Part shown: one piece after another, positions 51,133 through 62,475 of the stretch | Numbering within the stretch: position 1 is the stretch's first letter | Layout: every line of letters begins with the position of its first letter | Origin: Peronospora farinosa | Lineage: Eukaryota > Oomycota > Peronosporomycetes > Peronosporales > Peronosporaceae | NCBI GenBank assembly: GCA_947646735.1 | Contig: CANTFK010000829.1 | Location: 1-64,000, forward strand | Reading direction: 5' to 3' | DNA: 64,000 nucleotides | Notes under the pieces: generated by a model | What the model was told of the DNA's origin: nothing | The model's input: only the letters and a program-made list of their open reading frames with translations | The model's database searches: none | Position numbers and translations under genes: made by a program

Positions 51133-53890
51133 CGAGGGTATTTACCCGTCGTTCCGACGGATACCCCTACAGTACATGTATACTGGTCAATTACTTTGCT
51201 TAGAATATCAGTTTGAATTAGGAATTTAATAGGGATTGAAGTCAATGTGCAATCAGGCCAATGTAAACCCGTCGTTCCACCGAATACACATTAGCGAATT
51301 TTTGTAACGCGTTAATAGATAGTCATTTACATTTAGATAATGCCTGAAACCTAATGAATAAATGGATAACTGCATCATATTTTCATTGACCCACCCCGTT
51401 TATGGTGTTCACCCGTCGTTTGGATGGTGCAAAGTAAAATATATTGGCATGTTAAACGCAGCGATTTGCTAGGGTGTGTACCCGTCGTTCCGACGGACAT
51501 GGTTTTATGCTATTGATACATATATAGGGGTTTGTTCCCGTCGTTTCTACCGATAGGTGCACAAATTTGACGCTGATCGTATATTGACTTAGGTAATTAA
51601 ATGGAATCAAAGGTAATGTGTATAAAAGTCAGTGTATACCTGTCGTTTCGAAAGTTAGGGTATTCACCCGTCGTTTAGACGAACATGGTTTGCCTTTTGA
51701 CCTGTAAACCCATCAACATACGTTAGATGATTGAATTGACTCAGGGTATAGATGGATATATAGGTCAATGTGTACTCGTCGTACGCAAAGGTTTCATTTG
51801 ATCACCCGTCGTTCCGACGGTACGAAGTTGCATATATAGGCATCTTAAACGAAGCAATTTGCTGGGGTATTTACCTGTCATTTCCGCGAATTTAGTACGC
51901 GAAGTCTTCGAAAATACTAAATTCGTGTCTTTATTGATTTTATATCACGTCGTTTTGATGGAACGCTGCGCGAAGACGACACTGCTACGGTGTGTGCCCT
52001 TCGCTCCGACAAATCGTACGGCCAACCCTACGCTGATAGTATATTGTCCCATTTAGGGGTTTTACCCGTCGTTCCGACGGACATGGTTTTATGCTATTAA
52101 TAATACATATAAAGGAGTGTTCCCGTCGTTTCGACCGATAGGTGCACAGATTTGACGCTGACCGTATATTGACTAAGGTAATTGATTCGTTCTAAAGGTA
52201 ATGTATATGCAGGTCAATATATACCTGTCGTTTCAAAAGTTAGGGTGTTTACCCGACGTTTCAACGAACATGGTCTACCTTTTGACCTGTAAACCCATTA
52301 ACTTACGTTCGATTATTAGATTGACTTAGGGTAAAGATGGATACGAAGGTCAATGTGTGCTCGACGTTTCGTCAATTTATCATTTCATCACCCGTCGTTC
52401 CAACGGTACGAAGTTGCATTTATAGACATCTTAAACGCAGCGATTGGCTAGGGTGTTTACCCGTCATTTCCGCAAATTAGTACGCGAAGTCTACAAAAAT
52501 AATTTCTTTATTGAGTTTATATCACGTCGTTTCGATGGAACGCTGCGCGAAGTCGACGCTGCTAAATTGTGTGCCTGTCGCTTCGACGGAAACAACAGCG
52601 AACTCTACGCTAATGGTACATTGTATTATTTAAGGTGTTCACCCGTTGTACCGACGGTGCAAAGTAGTATGTATATCGCAACGAATTGCTAGGGTATTTA
52701 CCCGTCGTACCGACGGATACCCCTACAGTAGTTGTATACTTGTCAATCACTCTGCTAAATCAGGTAAATTAATAGTTATCAAAGTCAATGTATATTGAGG
52801 CCAATGTAAACCCGTCGTTCCACTGGGTACACATTAGCGAATTTCTGTAACGCTATAATATACAGTCATTTATTTTTAGATAATTCCTGCACGCTAGTAA
52901 ATCGATGGACGATTGCATCATGTTTCATCGACCCACCTCTTTTATGGTGTTTACCCGTCGTTTTGATGGTGCAAAGTATAAAATGTTAGCGCGTCAAACG
53001 CCCCGATTTGCTAGGGTGTATACCCGTCATTCCGACGGATATAGTGCGCAAGTCGACGCTGGTAATATACTGACCTTTATATCATCGATTTACCATTTTG
53101 GTTGACTACATTAAAATGATGATATAAAGGTCAATGTGTACTCGTCGTTCCAACGGACATGGTGACTAAAGTTTGCCTTTTGACCTTCGAATCCAACATT
53201 TTCCCTTACAATGTTAAGGTTAAGTAATGGGTATGAGATTCAATGTGTATTCGTCGTTCCGACGGATAGTAGCGTGCCGACCGAATAGACAGATGTAATT
53301 ATGTATACAGGACCGAATATAATTTTTTCTATGTGTGTCAATCAATTTTTAATACACCTTTTTGCCTGTGTGCAGCTTTATGATAGTGCCCGTTGTTCCG
53401 ACGGATAGGTGCGCGAATCTACGCTGATAGAACCCTAGCCCACCATATATCTTAAAACAGGGATGATCACTCGTCGTTCCGACGGACATGGTGAGCAACC
53501 ATCTGCTAAATAATTTTCGTACCCACTTATTATTCTGGTTGAGTCAGGTAATTGATACATATGAAGTCAATAAGTATGAAAGTCAACGTCTACCTGTCGA
53601 CGCTGGTCAATGTGTATCTGTCGTTTCGCACGACCATGTGTACCCGTCGTTCCAACGGACACAGTAAGCGAAGTCGTCGTTTGATCTTCGTACCCATCTC
53701 TTTACTTCTATATATGCGGTTTAATAAGGTAAAGTTATCGGTATAAAGGTGGATGTAAGCCCGTCATGCAGAATGTCCGGTTGAATCAGATAAATGAATA
53801 AGTATGATGCGATACATTTGATTCGATTCGCTTATTGTAACTGCATCCACCTTAACCTGATCAATACGCTTGCTTTTGCCACGTTGAAGT
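51133..53890 (-). mobile_element. Helitron-like copy H7, interrupted by element B
   Basis: Minus strand: the 3' end CTCG lies at 51136-51133, abutting the start of H6. 52065-53880 is a near copy, in the same orientation, of 39990-41815 in H1. Element B is inserted at 53890, in the part that corresponds to about 41815 of H1, so the 5' part of H7 is beyond the right window edge. Confidence 0.5.
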
Positions 53891-55255
53891 TGTGGTGGAG
53901 TGGGATTCGCAAAATTGCTGATGCGATCCCAACTCTCCACTGGCGCCCGGTTGACCGACTAACGGAGGGGGTACCCCGATTCCGTGTGTATAGCCTTCCT
54001 CACCTTGTGTACCCGTTGGTAGGGCGGGTTGCTCTCTTCTCGGTAGACTTGAGTCGATGTTGAACTTGATTGTGTTAGGGATAGGTGGGGGGGGCGATCG
54101 CGTGGAATTCCTCACACGATCGCAGTTGTTCTTGGGGTGCTCTATTTGAGTCGCCCTGATCTCCCTTGAGATCGCCTTGTCCAAAAATGTAGATACTTGA
54201 TCCGCTTGCCTTCTGACCACTTGAGCCGTCTCGCGATCTTGTATCTGGACTTCTTAGTCCTCTGCGTCCAATCGCAGCTTGATTTGTTTTGTTGAGAATT
54301 CTTGCAATCCCTGGCCAAACAATCCAGGGATATGACTTGCGTAGTAGGTAGACTTCCTTGAGACGTCGGGAGGCCAAAGAATCCAGCCCGGAAGAGAAGT
54401 CGACACGTGTACTTAGAAGCAAATTGAACTCTGTTAATGTTAACCAATCAAATACCAAAACCTATGATCTTGACTATCTGTAGCTCAGGATCTGTTGCCA
54501 CGTATCGCCCTTTCGGAAAAATCAGATCTTGTAATGTGGTCCACTCCAATATCGCCGCGATCTGGATCGCTACCTCGCTCGGATATAATACCATTTTAGT
54601 ACCAGATCGCGGTACTAAATAATTAGTACCAGATCGCGGTACTAAATAATTAATACCAGATCGCGGTACTAAATAATTAATACCAGATCGCGGTACTAAT
54701 AATTAATATCGGATCGCGATACTAATAATTAATATCGGATCGTGATACTAATAATTAGTACCTGATCGCGGTACTAATAATTAATATCAGATCGCGGTAC
54801 TAATAATCAATATCGGATCGCGGTACTAATAATTAGCATCGGATCACGACTTGTCCTCTTCGCCGTTTCTCAGGTCATGTGAGATAGTTCATCTATGTGA
54901 CATGTCATATCCACCATTCCAGTCCTCCATAGCGACGTGATCCACACCAGACCGTCCTCCACATGCTTGGATGTACCCATCTTCCTCCTTAGCGACCGCG
55001 TTCACGCGGATCGCCATCGGAAATACTGGAGATCGCAATAGCGTAGTTTCTAGGCCATATTTGACCCCACATAGAAGTGAAAACTACACCATTCACTGTT
55101 TTCCATCCTATTTGACATCGTCTTGAAACCTTTCTGCGAGATCGCGACTCATCAATATTGGCCATGAGATCGCGACTCATTAATATTGGCCATTTCGGAC
55201 TTAACCGAAAATATGCGATCACACTTGGCGAAATTCACTCCTTCACTTCGCCACA
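53891..55255 (-). repeat. 3' LTR of element B (1365 bp)
   Basis: Same TGTGG...CCACA ends as the A LTRs. The tandem box array at 54599-54836 has three 27-bp and six 26-bp units plus a partial one; most of the length difference from the A LTRs is here. Confidence 0.9.
54599..54836. repeat. Tandem palindromic boxes in the element B LTR
   Basis: Nine units with the GATCGCGGTAC core followed by TAATAATTA or TAAATAATTA linkers. The right-hand units match those of the A 5' LTR, including the GATCGTGATAC and CTGATCGCGG variants. Confidence 0.8.
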
Positions 55256-55340
55256 ATCGTCCCCTGCACCGATAGCCCACATACAGTGTTGGCCTAACTG
55301 TGCACTGTCTCGCTTCACTCTTCTCGTCACTTCGTCCCTT

Positions 55341-56585
55341 ATGGCCAGATCTACACCCGAAAACGATCGCCACCCCCAAACTGGTGTGCTCGTTACGCGC
55401 GATCCAACGATGGATTCCTCTACCGGATCGCGTATCCTGCTCCCGTCTACCCGGATAATCCTTCCTCCCGTTGCAGATCGTCAAAACGCGATCTCGTTGG
55501 TTTCTTCATTGTATGACCGCCTGGAAGCCCAGGATACCATCGTGGAAAGCTATCACCCCATGGAAAATGCCTTGCAGGATCAGGAATTTCGTGGAAATCA
55601 GCTGGAGGCGGAACTCAACTCGTATCACGAGTTGGTGCCTCGACTGTGCACATTCGTCTTGCGTCAAGATGAAGAGTTGCGTCAACAACTTGATGCTGCT
55701 CTCCACATGGCCGAAGGTCTCGACCAAGAACTGAACCAGCTAACGGATCAGTCTCAGGAGATCGCCGATCTGAAGAATGCCTTGTTTCGAGCCAATGCAG
55801 AGAAACATCGCCTGCAGGATAAATTCCGCCGTGAGGCGGCCAATCTTCAGCGAACTCTGGAAGGAAAATTCCGGCAGCAGATCGCGTCCCTCCAACAGCA
55901 ACTGGACTCCATCCTCGCACAGCGTAATACGGCAGACAGTACTTTGGCCGCTGACTTTCGACGCATGAAAAGCAAGGCGTCCAAGTACAAGAAATTTCGC
56001 TCTCAGTCCCAGCAAGCCGCGAAACAACTGCAAGACACGCTGAGCGCGCTCGAGCTTGATCATGATCGCCTCCTGAGTGCGAATATTCGGAACGACGCAG
56101 CTTTGGATCGACTTCGTACCGAAGTTGCAGATCGAGAGGCGGAGCGCGATCTGGCCATCCAGGATCGAGACTTACTTCGTTCGCATCTGGCAGAATTGGC
56201 TACGGGCTTACTTCCTTCTCCGACTAGCCTTCTCGCGCTTTCCAATCCCTCGTCACCCAATCGCAAACATGCGTCATCTTCACCGACTCTGGACGTCCCC
56301 TGTAAACGTCTCCGCAGCGCTTCCGGTACTTCTGCTCAATCTGCGACCTCGGAAGGATCTGGCATTCCAGCGCGATCTGGTACTCTGACGCGATCTGGCA
56401 CCCCGGCGCGATCTGGGACTTCGACGCAATCTGAAATTCCGGCGCGATCTGGTACCTCGGCACAGTTCAATACTTTGGCGCGATCTGGTACTCCGGCGCG
56501 ATCTGGTACTTCGACGCGATCCGATTTCATTTCTTCAGCATTCAATACAATTTTACTGTGTTCATTTTATCCTTTTAGTCGTTAA
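55341..56585 (+). pseudogene. Antisense ORF of element B, C-terminal half deleted (414 aa)
   Basis: Colinear with 12891 onwards in A, using the same ATG (MARSTPENDRHPQ). The coiled-coil part is intact with few changes. Within the hexapeptide repeats, at about 56520, it jumps to sequence near the end of the A ORF and ends in an unrelated tail (DFISSAFNTILL). The basic stretch and the conserved C-terminal domain are missing. The deletion is about 1.4 kb. Confidence 0.8.
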
Positions 56586-59500
56586 AATTGTCTTCTTTTG
56601 TTGGGCTTCTTTAGCCGCGATCCCGTCTTCAGACCTTCGATCGCCATACTCATTACACACAAATTTTCTTTCCACCATCCTATGCAACCTTCTTGCATAT
56701 TATACCATTCCCAACACTCGATCTTCGTTAGCCACCAGATCCCTCTTCATGTGACTGCATCACTTCAAAACGATTCCGGCTAGTCTCGCCACGTTCAAAA
56801 TCTCGCAATAGGGCACCACAATTTAAGTCGGCTTCATCCACCCAGGATGGTTTAGCATGACCTTTCCAGTAGACTTTAAACTGTCTATGTACTCGTCCAA
56901 AACGTGTCTTTCTATCAGATCGTACATCCACAATCTTTTCCACTTCGAATTCATCGTCTCCCAGATTACCTTCAAAACTGTCTTCTGGCAAAAGCGCTTC
57001 ATCAAAATCGAATCGATATTCTTCTTCGATCGTCAGCAAATTTTTTGGACGATCAGGGAACGTATTCACTTTCTTCAACTTGGATATATGTACGACGGGA
57101 AATAATCGATATGGCGTACCAGCAATCTCCAGTCGGACAGCGTGATCTCCACACATTTCTTTTACTCGAAAAGGTCCATGCCACATATGTGCTAGCTTTC
57201 GAGCGTACCCTTCTTTCACACGATCCAAATATAACCAGACTTGCGCCCCCGGCTCAATTTCGTGAGGCTTGAGATCTTCATTGTGGCGATCAGCACGTGT
57301 TTGGATCGCAGTCCTGAGTCTCTCATTTACTGCTTCTCTCGCCCGCTGATAATGCCGCTGCATATGATATCGCCACCTACGTGGATCGCGATCTCGACGC
57401 CTAGTACTTCCTAATGGTAACATAGCTTCCAACGTAGATCTCGGGTCCCAACCATGAATCAAGAAAAATGGCGTTTCGCCGCGCACCCGATCTTGAGCGG
57501 TATTGATTGCGAAAGTTAGACGTTCGGCATACTCATCCCAGTCTTGTTGATTAACGTCAGAGACATACATCTTTAATGCACGAGTCAGAGTTTGCACCAT
57601 ACGTTCCGCAGTTCCATTCGCTTGAGGGCGATATGCCATCGTTGCCCTTTGCGTTTGCCCAGTAAGTCGATTGAACGCACGAAAAAAATCCGACATAAAC
57701 CCGGGCTCTCGATCGTGCCGTATCGCTTCACTCGCACCGAATCGTCGAAAGATACACTGCTCGTAATTCTCGGCGATCGTCTGAGCTGTTCTAGATTTGC
57801 TCGCCTTGGCAACCACATAGCCCGAAAAGAGATCGACCCAGATCAATAATTCAGTGTTGCCTTTGAAAGATCTAGGCAGCGACGGAATATGATCCATGGC
57901 AATAATCTGGAACGGATAAGTAGCTTGTAAATTTCCCGGAGACTCTCCATTAATAACCGGACGTCCTTTTCCAGTCTCGCAGTCAGTGCATTCGCTCACA
58001 TATCGTTGTACACTGCGATACAGGCCTCTCCAATGAAAACGAGATCGGATCCGTTGATACGTCCTACCGATTCCCTGGTGCCCTCCTTCCAAACTGGCAT
58101 GGTAGTGGTGTAGAAAATCTTGCTGAAGAGTTTCTGGCACCACCAAACGAGCAATTCCATCGAGATCGTCCGAATTTTTCACAGCTCCCGGGCAAAAATA
58201 TAGAATATCGCTTTCATCCACCTCATAATCACTTGCAATCTTGGCGCATGACTTCGCTTCTTCCATACTGAGATTCGTTATATCACCAATCAGAAAAATC
58301 TTTAGGTTAGCGATCCAACATTCCTCATCTTGAGCTTGTCGTATACGTTCACTTCGCATTTGCTGCACAAATTCTTCTTGCAAGATCTCGGGTGGTTGAC
58401 GTCTTCTCCGGGTTGCTCTGGTAATCGCAGCCACTTTAACCACCGATTCGGTCTGCTTCGACTTCAACAACTCATCCAGTCTATTAAGAGTAATGAGATC
58501 TTGGCGATCTCCTTCCGAAGTGATGACCACACCTTGTTCCTTCTGTAAAGCAGTACTCGCCAGTCGATCTGCACTTTGGTTCCAGTCGCGTTTCATGTGT
58601 AAGAACTCATGGATCGGCCATGATCGAAGCTTCTCCATTGCTTTCTGTCGCAACAACTGCAGTCCAGGAGCCTTGCAATCGATTTCACCCCGCATCTGTC
58701 GAATCACTAGGTTGGAGTCGCCACAAATAATAACGCGTCCCCTAGTTTGATTCTCCAACAGATCAAAGCCTAATAGTAAACCCCGATATTCGGCTTCGTT
58801 CACTGTTAAGTCCGTTGCATATTCCGATGCAGCAGCCACAATAGTCCACTCAGGAAGTTTCCATATTATCGCACTGTATGATCCACCCTTTCGCTTGGTT
58901 CGTGCCGATCCATCGAAACTGACGACCAAGAGACTTTCATCTTCTTCCACCGTAGGCGGTGGCATACTTAGAGTTTGCCTTGGCTGTTTCCGGGGAGCGA
59001 TCGCAATCAACACTTCGTCGACTTCTTCACGGGGAGTCACACTTGCAGCCAGGGCACCAAGCATTTCATCTTCGCCCTTTTCACATTTCTTGATCTCCAA
59101 AGTCCAAGTCGATAATAATGCGGCCCACCTACCTAGCCTGCCATTGAGACCGAAGGATTGCACCAACCAGGCCATCGTCGAGAAACGCGTAAGAACTTTA
59201 ATCTCTCGCGAGACTAGCATGCAATAACATATATCCAAAATCCGAAGTAATGCTAGTATCTCCTTCTCGACCATTCCGTAATTGATTTCATTAGGCTTCA
59301 GCGTTTGGCTTGTAAAAGTAACTGGCCAATATATACCATCATACTCCTGTAATAAAGCTGCTGAAACGGCCCATTTACTCGCATATACGACAATTACCGG
59401 AGGCCGATCTGGATCGAAGTGTCTGAGGATCGGGGTATTAGCGATCTTGGCTTTCAACATGGTAAATGCGATCATCGCTTTTTCCCATCGAGTCCGTCCT

Positions 59501-60874
59501 TCTGGATCTGGATCGTCCCCAATATCGAACTTTTGATCTGAATCATTCCTGGTTGCGACAGTCGAATCCAATGCATTCATCTTGTCAGAACAGCGGATTA
59601 TATGGAAATCTTCTTCCCGTAATTCATATAGCACTGACGCATAAATCCCAAATTCTTCGACAAATCGACTATAGTAATTCAAGCTTCCCAGAAACGATTG
59701 CATCGATCGCAACGTTTTTGGGAACGGAATATTCACCAGCGATCCCAAATCCTTTGGATTAGCTTCGATTCCTGCCAGTGAGACTTGATGACCCAGGTAG
59801 TCCACCTTACGTCGTCCCCAAAAACTTTTAGCGAGACTGATCGACAAATTCCATTCGTTGCATACTTCTAACAATCGCTTTACCTTATCATATAAGGAGG
59901 CCCACGATGTTGCTGGAATTAGTATGTCATCAATATATGACCTTCGGCCAAGCACAGATGGCTTCTGGCTAGTATCCGGTTCGCCTTCTGTGAATACATC
60001 AACCAGCTTTGGCGATCCCGTTACCGTATCAGCGGAGTCGAGTGATCCTGTGGCAATTGCGTTTGGATCCGTACCGATCTTGAGGTATCCATACAGTGCA
60101 TTATCAATTAGACGTTGGTAAATCTGCGGAGCGTTTTTTAGCCCAAACGGCATTCGTAACCACTCGAACAGGCCTGACGGCGTGATAAAAGCAGAAATCA
60201 TCCTTGCTCGCTCGGTCATTTCCACGACCCAAAATCCACTGGCCATATCCAACGAACAATACCACATAGCTTTATCCATATCTTGCAATAATTCGCTAAT
60301 CAGAGGCATAGGATACACCATCAATCTCGTGAGTTGATTCACCCGCCGATAGTCAATACATAACCGGATGTCGACACCAGTCTTTTTTATGATTACCACA
60401 ATCGGCGAAGCCCATGGTGATGTCGACGGCTGGATAATCCTGGCTGATAGTAATCCTTTGATTAGGTCAGCTAACTTCTCGCGAAATTTGGGAGCGACCG
60501 GTCGTACTCGTTGTGCGATCGGGTGTGCTCCACCAACATTGATATCACATACTGCTCCTCGAGCTGCAGGAGGAAGCGCGTTTCCTTTTCCAATGAGTAA
60601 GTGTCGGTTCGCCCAAATTAATTACCGTAGACTTTCTTGGTCCTTGGTTAAAGGAACTCCCGGATCGCCCACTTGGATATCATCAATCGTAACTTCTTCG
60701 GTGGATGACACAATCTCAGGCAAGACAGCCATATGCTGATCCACATCTTCGGCATACAATTCACCACTCTCATGACAATACATCGAGTCTTCAGGCTTCA
60801 TCTTTACACTTCCTCCGGCTAGAATAAATTCGTCGTTGATAATCGTCGTATCACTAGCTTGCTCTTGTTCTCGC

Positions 60875-61150
60875 AGATCGCGATCCAGATCGGCCAGATC
60901 GCGGTTATTAATTACCATATCGGCCAGATCGCGGTCATCGCGATCCAGATCAGCCAGATCGCAGCCCTCAATTGTCGGATCGGGGTTATCGCGATCCAGA
61001 TCGGCCAGATCGCGGTTATTAATTACCATATCGGCCAGATCGCGGTCATCGCGATCCAGATCGGCCAGATCGCGGTTATTAATTACCAGATCGGCCAGAT
61101 CGCGGTCATTGATTGCCAGATCAGCCAGATCGCAGTCCTCAATTGTCGGA
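60875..61150 (-). repeat. Expanded linker minisatellite in element B pol
   Basis: Same repeat type as 19840-20035 in A but with additional units encoding DLADLVINNRDLADLDRDDR. The extra length (90 bp) keeps the frame. Confidence 0.85.
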
Positions 61151-62422
61151 TCGCGCTCCATACATTTCGGTGTATAGTTATTGTGAGTGTAATTATCTTC
61201 ACCCCACGGCCCTTTCACGTGATCGACATTTGACATCCCTCTGATCGCATTGATTACCCATGGAGATTGCGCTACTTGCTCGCTTTCATCTTCGATCACC
61301 CGATCTTCTACGTTGTTGCCACCGATTCCTCTTATCGCATCGCATTCATCATTGGATCGTGTCGTGGGTTTCACTGTTTCCGTAGTCCTTTCTTCTGCTT
61401 CCTTTTTTGAGCGTGTTAAGATCCTCTTCGGCGTAGGGTACGAAGGATGGTTCACTAGCGGTCCGGTATATTCCTCCAGTAGTTCTTCTTCTCGATCCGT
61501 TGTCGCTTCGAACGCTAATGTCTGCCATTCGTTATACCGACGCGATCCCACCGAGACATATCCTGGGGACCGAGGTATCATATCAGCAACCATCCACCAA
61601 CCTAATGGCGATCCATGACTTAAAGTCACTTCTTGATCGCCGATATTAGTCAGCTGTAGATACTTGATCTGACCTGGTCCCGTAGTTACTGTAGGTACCC
61701 ACTTCGGATCGCGCCTCACCCAGATCTTGGCTTTAGGAGGACTAACTCCGATCTTCACTTCGGTCGATTTGCCCACAGGAATCACCACATATTGATCTGG
61801 AATTGTGATCGCTTGTATGGTCGCCCGGTAAGGGGGTCTTCGTCCATTCAGAAGTATCCTGACCTCATCAGGCAAACAAAGTGTTCCATCTGCTAAATCC
61901 AGGCGTATTCCAGCTGGGACCATAAAATCCATTCCTAGGATCGCGTCTTGACCTACTTGATCTCCTACCCAAGCATCAAAATAATAGACTAGCGATCCAT
62001 TCAGCGTGATCTTGATTCTTGTACGACCGTCCGTCATGTATATGTTCTCACCAATCCCAACACATTCTTGCCTCTGACTCTCGTCAATGACACATCCTAC
62101 CTTACGAGCAAAGGTGGTGTCGACGATTGAGACTTCGGCTCCAGAATCAAACAACATAATCGCCTTTTCATTGTTGATCTTGCCCGTTGCCTTGGCTTGC
62201 TTGAACCATTTTCCTGGGGTATGATATTTCCAATATCCCCGTGATTCACCTGGTGCTAAGTCGAGCTCCATTTTCGCAGGCGATCGGGCATATTCATCAA
62301 CTCTTACGACGCTTGATATTGAACGCAGAAATTTTGAATCTTCACATGTATTATTCGGGTCGATCTGAGTGTTAACGCCCTGATCTGTCGATCTTCTTTT
62401 CACAAATGCATAAATGCAGAGC

Positions 62423-62475
62423 CTAGAACGCTCGACTCGTACCAGATTCCAACCTGGCGAGCGTCCTAGTTTAAC
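62423..62475 (-). promoter_or_regulatory. -1 frameshift signal of element B
   Basis: Slippery G TTA AAC at 62475-62469, gag stop TAG at 62468-62466, stem arms 62469-62458 and 62434-62423. Identical to A in heptamer and stem; the only change in the hairpin is in the loop (62435). Confidence 0.85.

Larger units (their letters stand above)
56728..62475 (-). pseudogene. pol: Element B pol, one premature stop
   Basis: Same domain order as A pol. The frame from the frameshift site is open to a TAA at 60624-60622, where A has CAA (Gln 564 of A numbering, between the repeat linker and RT), then continues open in the same frame to 56728. The DLADLDRD linker is 30 codons longer than in A. RT (YIDD), second RNase H, integrase and chromodomain are otherwise intact. 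The damage is a single C to T change in element sense. Confidence 0.88.
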
